DNA of 64,000 nucleotides from assembly GCA_963691705.1 (NCBI GenBank), contig OY829537.1, forward strand, positions 51,560,304 to 51,624,303, read 5' to 3'. This stretch comes from Viola odorata. Lineage: Eukaryota; Streptophyta; Magnoliopsida; Malpighiales; Violaceae. Positions 55,943 through 64,000 of this stretch are shown here, one piece after another. Below the pieces are notes generated by a model, which was not told the origin of the DNA, did not search any database, and saw only the letters and a list, made by a program, of their open reading frames with translations. Position 1 is the stretch's first letter. Every line of letters starts with the position of its first letter. A program made the position numbers and the translations under genes.

Positions 55943-57510
55943 AGCGTCACGAACTGAGCGTTCGGCAAGACCAAGGACATAGGGTTTTATCATGACAATC
56001 TATCACAAACATTTATCCTGAAATGAATAAAACAAGTTTTTTTCAGGAGATGCTTATTGTTTTAAAATTTGTTGTCCCTTTTTTCTTAAAACTTGTGAGA
56101 TGACAAAAGGAGGCATGACATAGATGGCTCCCTAGGAGTAGCTCGAGATGTAAGAAACGTCACTTAGACTAACGCCACTAATCAATTTTAAGTTTTGCAG
56201 GGACGTAAGCTCTCACGCCTCAGCTCGTCATCACGATAGAATTAGGGAGTTTCGCTCGTAGCAACTTTTGAATTGCCGCAGCAGGCCACCTTCAAGAGCG
56301 AATCAGGAAAGATTTTAAGCCAAACTATCACCATCTAAAGCAAAATTTCTTTTCCTCGCAGTGCTACCAGCACAGCCGGCATCGCAAACAACCGGTCTCA
56401 AAGGACTGAATGTTGGACCAAAGTCACAAAGCCCATCATACGCCGGCCGAGCTGTCGAAACACTAGCAACATCGGCTCCCATCTCCAATTCACCTATGCG
56501 GAGTAGCTCATCACCAAAATGACATGGTCGCCCAGCGCGCCCTTGCAGGCAACAACTCCTGGAAAAAGCACGACAAAAAGCTGTCCTCCTAGGACCCCCA
56601 TCAACATACTTAATGCGGTCTTGTTCAAGAAGTTTCCCAACATCCGCACCATGATCAATACGGTGAAAATCAACCCTTTAGTTGAGGGACAGCTAGGCTG
56701 CAAGCATCACCCAAGCCGAAGCAGGAGTTGCGACAAAGCATCTAAAAGCAAAGCCATCATCAACCAACATCCGATGCCAGTCACGCTGCAGTGACCCACG
56801 GATGGCCCGTCCAAAAGGGAGAGCTTAAAAACTTATCAATCACATTACTTTTGCTAAAAATTGTCTTACGTTTACTCCTCATTAGTTCTCGCTATATCTT
56901 TTTTAGGGATTGGGTCACCCCCATTTTTTGCCTGCAGGAGAACGGTAAGCATACACCCTTGCAGCCCCGCTGCACATTTCGGGGACAGAGGGTTTTCCCC
57001 TTTATCCCCGAGCAATCACGAAGCCAATCAGCGAAGGTCCAGCAACGGCCAGTAAGCAAATGAACCGAATGCAGATCTCGTCCTCACTACGGCTTAGATC
57101 GGCAGTTCCCGCAAAATAGCTGAAAAAGAAACCAATCAAAGCAAAGCGTCCCAGAACTAGGACCACGTCATAGACACCCTCGAAAAGTCAGGTTAAAGGA
57201 AAGGAGAATCCCTGAACTTATCCCATTTTCATTTTCAGATTAATTTCCCTTTCCGCTCTGTTGTCCCCTCTGCATCTCACAGGGACTTGAAGCATCTCAC
57301 TATCATCCGCATGGAGCTTGTGGAAGACGCCCTTGCAGCCCCGCCGCACATTTCAGGGGAGTTCATCTTCCCCCCCCCCCTTTTTTTTTTAGTAATTTAT
57401 TTTCATTCCTGCTCGCTTTGTTAGCTTTAAGTCGAGTACGGTCGTCTGGCCCACTGGGGGCAACCATATGTTCTCATTAGACCCTTGCAAATAAGTCGTC
57501 CCCCACATCC

Positions 57511-57592
57511 TAGCAATCAAACTATCAAGCAATCAAACCAGCAAGCAATCAAACCATCAAGCAATCAAACCATCAAGCAATCAAACCACCCA
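57511..57592 (+). repeat. 17-bp minisatellite in Ogre 3' UTR
   Basis: About five tandem copies of CAAGCAATCAAACCATC with small changes. Confidence 0.75.
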
Positions 57593-58240
57593 TCAATCAA
57601 AAATCAAAAATCAATCAAAATCCAGTTTTAGCCCGGCTAAAACAAAAGCATACTACTCTCATAAGCATTTCATACATTGCATAGGTCGGGAATGTCCAAT
57701 CCCTCTATTAAAATCAAGCATCCATCTAAATTACATGCCAGGCATGATATTACCTGTTTGCTCTTATATCCGTGGTTTGCTCCGATGTAAGCAGTCATAG
57801 ACAAATCCCGGTAAGCATTTTTGAGCCATCGCGGCGTATCCTTCATGAGTGTAAGGGCCTGACTAGATACTAGTTGAGTTCGTATAATATCCAGGGTACA
57901 TGCGCAATTAGACAGGGGATAGCTATAAAATGACGTGGGACTTTTATGATCTTCTCCATTTTTTTCGTTCTTCCCTCCTTCCACCATCTATGTCATCACT
58001 CCCCAAACCTTCACTATCACTCATACCCCGGGAGCTAAGGAGCAATCTCAGCTAAGATTGCCAGCCGGAAGCATGAGCACGTCAAGTCCAAGAACACGAT
58101 GAAGGAGACGGAAAGGGTCGCCAGGAGATCGCTAAGGACTATCACCGAAGAAGCAGCAACGACGAAGGCCGAGGCCTCAAGACAGAAGGGGAAGAGATCA
58201 AGACAAAGGTTGTGCTTGCTCTGCTCCGATGCATTTCAAG

Positions 58241-58640
58241 CCAAACCAAATCAAAAAGAAGAAGAGAGAAAAAAAAAGAAAAAAGAGAGAAAAAGAAAAA
58301 GAAAAAAAGAGAAAGAAAAAAAGAAAAAAGAGAAAAAAGAAAGAAAGAAAAAGAAGAAGAAAAAAAAGAAGAGAGAAAAGAGAGAAATGCTCAGAGACAT
58401 TCGAAGAATACAAACAGTCGAAGAGCCAAAGCAAGCACAGCCCAGGGGTAACTCAATTCGAGAAATCTCGAAGAAAACTTTCCCCAGTAAACTCGAGAAA
58501 AAGAGGCCCAAGGCCAACTCGAGAAATGTCAAAGCAACCTTCCCTAGTGAACTCGAGCAAAAGAGGCCCAAGGCCAACTCGAGAAATCTCAAAGCAAGCC
58601 TCCCCAGTAAGGCCCCGAGAAGAAAAAGGGCCCAAGGCCA
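58241..58640 (+). repeat. Purine-rich tract and ~60-bp tandem repeat
   Basis: About 150 bases of almost pure A and G (58241-58390). After it, three tandem units share ACTCGAGAAA and GAGGCCCAAGGCCAACTC, the third diverged. Confidence 0.7.
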
Positions 58641-59199
58641 ACTAAAGTAGCAAGTCGCAAAAAAAGAACAACGACGACACTCCCCAGTGAAGACTCGAGC
58701 AAAGGGCCCTTGGCCGAACGCAAAGCACCCCCAGCAAGGATCCCAGAACTCACGCACTCTGTCCAGGAAGCATCCCCAGCAAAAAGCAAAAGAGCTCGCA
58801 CACCCCGCCCTCATCAGGGCCAATCAAGAAAGCATCATTCATCAAAAACCTTCCAGCAAAGCAATCTTTTTCCAAAACAAACTCCTTTCCGGGCATTTCA
58901 TGTCCTTTCATTCTTTTCCGTAAAAGTCCCGTCGATTATTAGAGCGCCCATGCATGTGCATCTTCATTCGAAGTCTATTCACTCAGATTGACATTGTGAA
59001 CTGTAAATTATGTATCATGTTAGTTGCATCCTTATGAGTGTAAAACACTTAGCCTTGTTTCAGAGAGTGAGTGCAAACACTAATATCAGGTGAGGACTGC
59101 TTACGGCTGCAAATCGTGGGAAAGTCTTGTCCTTGGGGTCGTTACCTCCTGAGCAGGACACAGACGCATTCTAGGTTCATATCAAGGCCGCTAGCATTA

Positions 59200-60050
59200 G
59201 CATTCTTCTCCTCCCAGAGTGACCGCATTTAGTTTTCAGCATAGCATTTCTTCTCTTCCCAGAGTGACAGCATTTAGTTTTCAGCATTAGCATTTCTTCT
59301 CCTCCCAGAGTGACAACATTTAGTTTTCAGCATCAGCATTTCTTCTCCTCCCAGAGTGACAGCATTTAGTTTTCAGCATTAGCATTTCTTCTCCTCCCAG
59401 AGTGACAGCATAGTTTACATTTCAGCATTAGCATTCTTCTCCTCCCAGAGTGACAACATTTAGTTTTCAGCATTAGCATTTCTTCTCCTCCCAGAGTGAC
59501 AGCATAGTTTACATTTCAGCATTAGCATTCTTCTCCTCCCAGAGTGACAGCATTTAGTTTTCAGCATTAGCATTTCTTCTCCTCCTAGAGTGACAGCATA
59601 GTTTACATTTCAACATTAGCATTCTTCTCCTTCCAGAGTGACAGCATTTAGTTTTCAGCATTAGCATTTCTTCTCCTCCCAGAGTGACAGCATAGTTTAC
59701 ATTTCAGCATTAGCCTTCTTCTCCTCCCAGAGTGACCTTAGTTTAATTTCCGCATCTCACGCCTTCTCCTACGGGAATCGACGTTGTTTACATTTTCAGC
59801 ATAGCATTCTCCTCCTCCCAGAGTGACAACATTTAATTTCTAGCATAGCATTCTTCTCCTCCCAGAGTGATAGCGTTTAACTTTTAGCATAGCCTTCTTC
59901 TCCTCCTAGAGTGATAGCGTAGCGTAATTTTACCTTTTTCAGCCTTAGCATTTCTTCTCCTCCCAGAGTGACATCATTTACATAATTCTACATTTCTGCA
60001 TAATTATTTTCTCCTCCTAGAGTGCCATCATTAGGACAAATCATTCGTAC
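59200..60050 (+). repeat. 46/48-bp tandem repeats in Ogre 3' UTR
   Basis: About seventeen units anchored by CTCCTCCCAGAGTGAC, in two alternating forms: one with AGCATTTAGTTTTCAGCAT, one with AGCATAGTTTACATTTCAGC. The alternation gives a higher-order unit of about 94 bp. Degenerate copies persist to about 60400. Tandem repeats in this position are known in Ogre/TAT 3' UTRs and can seed satellites. Confidence 0.85.
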
Positions 60051-60499
60051 ATCTACGAATCACGCGTTATCCTCCCTAGGCGATGTCTGTTGCATGTCAG
60101 ACCCCCTAGTGGAGCCGTCATTTACATTTCCGTAAAAAAATAACTTAATTAATTAATAAATTACCGCTCATTCCTATCGAAGTAGTCGTCATTTACATTC
60201 CCTGCAACTTATGTTTCTCTCGATATCCAAGTAGATCTAAGTTTATATCTTTGCAGGACGTCCGACCAACTATCTCCTCCCAGAGTGATATCCACGGACT
60301 ACTTCATCAATAGGTAAACACTCGTTAAATCCCCAGTGACGACATCAATCAATCTCCTCCTCCCAGAGCGACCTCAATCAACTACCTCCTCCCAGAGCGA
60401 CATCATCGTTGTAAGCTTGAGGTAAGACCTGCTGCGTCGCCAAAATTCGGATATGCAGGGGCAACCGTCTTTACTGCTTATCAAATCCTTCGATAAGAC
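60051..60499 (+). other. Distal Ogre 3' UTR
   Basis: No gene. Scattered degenerate CCTCCCAGAGNGA units (about 60278, 60363, 60391). Confidence 0.6.
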
Positions 60500-60516
60500 A
60501 ATAAAGAGGGGGCAAC
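60500..60516 (+). promoter_or_regulatory. Ogre polypurine tract
   Basis: AATAAAGAGGGGGCAAC immediately precedes the 3' LTR start TGTTGATACCC. This is the expected plus-strand primer location and fixes the LTR boundary. Confidence 0.8.
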
Positions 60517-63500
60517 TGTTGATACCCAAATTTTGACGTCATTTTTAATTAATTTTAGCGCTTCTGTTATTTAGTTAATTTACAGTCATTTTCAGTTGAT
60601 TTACTGTCGCTAGCATTTTTAGGTGTTTCGTTGCATTTTAGAATCATCGTTAGCATCGTCAGCTTTCGAGATTACAGTTTTAATTTTTCGGCATGTATTT
60701 GCATTATTATTATCATTATTATTTTTAGCCTTAAAGATCACATTTTTAACTATCCGGCAGTCGTTCGCTGGTTTTTTCTTCGTTTTAGGTCATCACATGA
60801 ATTTTAGGATTTTTAGTTTTTTAGCGCATTTTTTAGTATTTTTATTATTTTATTATTATTTTCGTTCGAGCTTTTATTGGACCTGAGTAAGTTCGCTCGG
60901 ACAATAGCTTGACTTTGAAATGTTTTCCATCAACTAGTTGCTAGCTTTTTTTCTGCTCGCAACGGTCTACAGCGTTTCGTGTAATTTTCGACGTAACGTT
61001 TTTATTTTTCCGTTCGCGCATTTCACGCTTTTGAACGAGAAAATTAACGCGCTAAATGAAAAATACTTGTCATTCGCTGTAGACGTTAGACTCGTCGTAT
61101 TTTTCTCTACGCGCAGGTACCGTCGGTTCGAAAAGTCTGAACGATTGCTCGCGGGACTCGGCTCGAGGCCATTTAAATAAGACTAAAAGGGCCTTTGATC
61201 TCAACCGTTGATCTGGTCAACCATGAAAAGTCAACCAGATCAACGGTTGACCATTTAAAGGAGTTCATGTGCATGATGCACATGAACAGCGTAGACGCGA
61301 AGCAACAGAGGAGCGAGCCACCGAGCTGCTCGCTCCCGTCCCCTCGACCGTTTCCTGTCCCGTCGTTCATCATCACCCTTGACCTAGACCTGCCACCTTG
61401 ACGCCGTAGACCCGCCACCGTCACAAGAACAGCCACCACGCGCAGTCCCGCGTCTCCCTCCTCACGTGATCTTCGGCTATAAATACCGAGCACTCTCCAA
61501 CCTATTTCGGGCACCAAAATCGCAAGAAAACTTGCTCTCTCTCCCTCCTTGATCAGCTTGCTCATTTAGAACGACAATCGCCCAGTTTAAAGCTTGAGAG
61601 AGTAAGCTTTCTCTCTCTAAGCATTTTCGGTTTTTAAGCATGTTTTTTCTTTAAATTCGTTTAGCTTGTTCTTCAGCCAATAAATTACTTTCTTTTATGC
61701 CATTAATTCACATACATGATGTAGATTAAATACACGTTTTCAATTTTAAAAATCGTTAGCTAGATTGTGCGAATTAATTAGTTTTCGATAATTAACGGTT
61801 TTGTCATTTTTTTGAAATTAAACTCAGTGTGTTTTGAAATAAAATTCGAGCTTCATACGGTCGAGACGCCGTCGAGGAGACGAGCGTCTCGGTATGAAGA
61901 TTGCAAGAAACAGACAAGGCTAGTCGGACCTTGGCCGCCAGCAGTAGCGTCGGCGACCAAGGAAGAAGACGAACAGTGCCATGTCTCGGCACTGTTCACG
62001 TGTGCATGGGTGATGGGCTCGGCCCATCACCGTTTAAATAATTTCCTTGGGCTAGGAACTATTCCTGGCCCATTTCAGTTTCTTTTCATTTTTCAACTGG
62101 GCCCAGCCCATTTTTAATTCTTTCCGAAACCTCGGATCACGCTTTTTCGTAAAAGTAATTTGTATGCTTCGTATGATTATTTTTCGTACTATCAACTATT
62201 TAATTTTCTGTACTTATCAACTGTTTAAATTATTTGCACTTTAAATTTCCGCAATTTAAATTCAATTATTCATTTTACCGCCTATATGGTCGGTCGCATT
62301 TTAATTCTTGCAAATATCAATTGCTTTAATTTTTCGCAAGCTGCTGGAAATTCTTCCGCAATATCAATTGTTTTATTTTCTGCAAATATCAATTGTTTTA
62401 TTTTCTGCAAATATCAATTGCTTTATTTTCCGCAATATCAACTGTTTTACTTTCTGCAAATATCACCTGCTTTAATTTTCCGCAAACTGCTGGAAATCTT
62501 TCCGCAAATATCCAACTGTTTATGTTCTGCAAATATCAATTGTTTTAATTCTTGCAAATACCAACTGCTTTAATTTTTCACAAACTGCTGGAAATTCTTC
62601 CGCAACATCAACTGTTTATTTTGTGCAAACATCAACTGTTTTAATTTCCACACTTATCATACAGCTGGGAATCCTTCCGCAAATATCAACTGTTTACTTT
62701 CTGCAAATTATCAAACTGTTTTAAATCCCTTGTGAATCGTCAACTACAATCAATTTTTTTGCACTTGTCAAAATTGCATTTAAGTTTCGTATGCGTTAAA
62801 TCCATCATTTTTCGCATGCAATCAACTTAGCATTTAAATTTATCATTTGTCGCATGCAATCAACTCAGCATTTAATTCTTGTATGCGTTAAATCCATCAT
62901 TTTTCGCATGCAATCAACTCTGCATTTAAATTTTCGTATGCGTCAAATCAATCATTTTTTGCATGCAATCAACTCATCATTTAATTCTCGTATGCGTCAA
63001 ATCAATCATTTTTTTGCATGCAATCAAGTCTGCATTTAATTTTCGTATGCGTTAAATCCATCATTTTTCGCATTAAATTTCGTATGCGTTAAATCCATCA
63101 TTTCTCGCATGCAATCAACTCAGCATTTAATTCTGGTATGCGTTAAATCCATCATTTTTTGCATGCAATCAACTCTGCATTTAAATTTTCGTATGCGTCA
63201 AATCAATCATTTTTTGCATGCAATCAACTCAGCATTTAATTTTCGTATGCGTCAAATCAATCATTTTTTTGCATGCAATCAACTCTGCATTTAAGTTTCG
63301 TATGCGTTAAATCCATCATTTTTCGCATGCAATCAACTCAGCATTTAAATTTCGTATGCGTTAAATCCATCATTTCTCGCATGCAATCAACTGTCATCAT
63401 TTATTTTCCTGCACTTATCAAACTCAGCATTTAATTCTCCTATGCGTCAATCCATCATTTCTCGCATACAATCAACTGTCATTTAAATTTTCGCACTCAT

Positions 63501-64000
63501 AAAATTTCTTATTTATTTCTCAAGCTATCGCTAACACTCTCACTTTGTAGGTTTTAAATTCAAGCTTCGCTCGAAAGTACGCCTTTCGATTCCTTTTTAT
63601 TTATTCAACGCTTTTTCGCAAATATCAATCGTACGCATGATATATAGAACTCCTAGAATTAAAATCAACCCACATGAACAACGTGTTTAAAGAGTTGCTT
63701 AAAATGCCATGCTCATGTGATTTTAAATTCTCGCTTATATTGGCTGCATGTACATGGGGACTTTCGATCCCACATCAGTTTTTCACTTCAAAATCTATCA
63801 TTTAAATTTGTACTCTGTTAGCAATCCATGGTAGGATCACGTAGTAAGTAATTTAATCATGCATGGCCCGATGATGACATAGAGGGCGCTCATTCAGTCT
63901 TACAGAAAATTCAGTACCATCACGTTACGTTCAAGATTAATCAATCGGTCTTGATAAACGGTAACCCCGTCCGAAAGACGTTCAAACGGTAACCCCGTTC
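60517..64000 (+). repeat. 3' LTR of Ogre element (continues beyond window)
   Basis: Collinear with the 5' LTR to about 63250, with TATAAATA at 61478-61485 and the hairpin at 61202-61249. From there it carries at least 700 bp not seen in the 5' LTR, including repeated 'aaacggtaaccccgt' units at the very end of the window. Its 3' terminus is not in view. Confidence 0.88.
62765..63480 (+). repeat. 54-bp tandem repeat array in Ogre 3' LTR
   Basis: Same unit as the 5' LTR array, about eleven copies with some partial units (for example at 62835 and 63072). Copy number and arrangement differ between the two LTRs. Confidence 0.85.

Larger units (their letters stand above)
55943..59199 (+). other. 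Ogre 3' untranslated region, complex part
   Basis: No convincing gene. Contains two related segments (CCCTTGCAGCCCCGC...CACATTTC at about 56956 and 57329), a 17-bp minisatellite at 57511-57592, a purine-rich run at 58241-58390 and three copies of a roughly 60-bp repeat at about 58480-58640. The Lys-rich open frame at 58099-58650 is a by-product of these repeats. Confidence 0.6.
26832..64000 (+). mobile_element. TAT/Ogre-type Ty3/gypsy element with nested insertions, runs off right edge
   Basis: Long LTRs beginning TGTTGATACCC at 26832 and 60517, an extra ORF upstream of gag, gag and protease, a presumed intron before RT, an integrase end, a repeat-rich 3' UTR and a polypurine tract before the 3' LTR. 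These are hallmarks of Ogre/TAT elements. Three insertions (D, a hAT element, E) account for about 18 kb. RT, RNase H and most of the integrase are deleted. It inserted into the 5' leader of element B. Confidence 0.9.

Noticed and set aside
58099..58650. 183-codon Lys-rich ORF
   Set aside because: Arises from a purine run and a 60-bp tandem repeat. Other frames are equally open, and no domain or upstream signal is seen.
59200..60050. CRISPR-like spacing of CTCCTCCCAGAGTGAC
   Set aside because: Intervening sequence is itself repeated in two alternating forms; it is a tandem repeat in an Ogre 3' UTR.
1..64000. Host protein genes, tRNA or rRNA genes
   Set aside because: Every long or motif-bearing ORF belongs to a transposable element; no cloverleaf or rRNA sequence was recognised by eye.

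Overview
The window is a gene-free, nested cluster of plant transposable elements. The mix of Ty3/gypsy CRM-like and TAT/Ogre elements, a Ty1/copia element, an L1-type LINE and hAT-type nonautonomous DNA transposons points to a flowering plant with a large, repeat-rich nuclear genome, probably a eudicot. I see no host protein gene, tRNA or rRNA, and the species cannot be named from this sequence.

Layout, left to right. (1) 1-7567: tandem copies of a CRM-like element (A, minus strand) in the order internal-LTR-internal-LTR. Its polyprotein is a 1121-codon open frame that keeps Gag but has lost protease, RT, RNase H and the integrase core. (2) 7568-~11290: an L1-type LINE (minus), split by a 996-bp hAT element with a perfect 8-bp target duplication. 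(3) ~11480-12981: unassigned LTR-like DNA. (4) 12982-26831: CRM-like element B (minus). Its gag is split by a copia element at 18458-26245, and its 5' leader is cut at 26832. (5) 26832-64000: a TAT/Ogre-type element (plus) running off the right edge, with extra ORF1, gag, protease, a presumed PR-RT intron, a deleted RT-integrase, a long repeat-rich 3' UTR and long LTRs. Nested in it are CRM-like D (32288-39716, plus), a 967-bp hAT element (44675-45641) and CRM-like E (46123-55729, minus). E itself holds a 1685-bp solo LTR (50507-52191).

The nest is five levels deep: LTR-like DNA, then B, Ogre, E and the solo LTR. Target duplications confirm D (CTTCG), the solo LTR (ATCAC) and both hAT elements (ATCATATG, CTTGGATA) exactly, and E (GTACA/GTACG) and the copia element (GTCTC/GACTC) with one mismatch each.

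The four CRM-like elements share an architecture: LTRs of 1.0-1.1 kb beginning TGATGC and ending in ATCA, a primer site two bases from the LTR, a GTAAGT donor just after it, a conserved palindromic block upstream of gag, a His/Lys/Glu-rich repeat linker between protease and RT, a GPF-type integrase end without a recognisable chromodomain, and a polyprotein whose last codons lie inside the 3' LTR. Nearly all coding regions are broken, mostly by single stops that look like C-to-T changes. Exceptions are the 1121-codon frame of A and ORF1 of the Ogre element. The strongest leads are the leader intron/palindrome arrangement, the RT-less fusion ORF of A, and arrays of short palindromes in the U3 of three otherwise unrelated LTR families.
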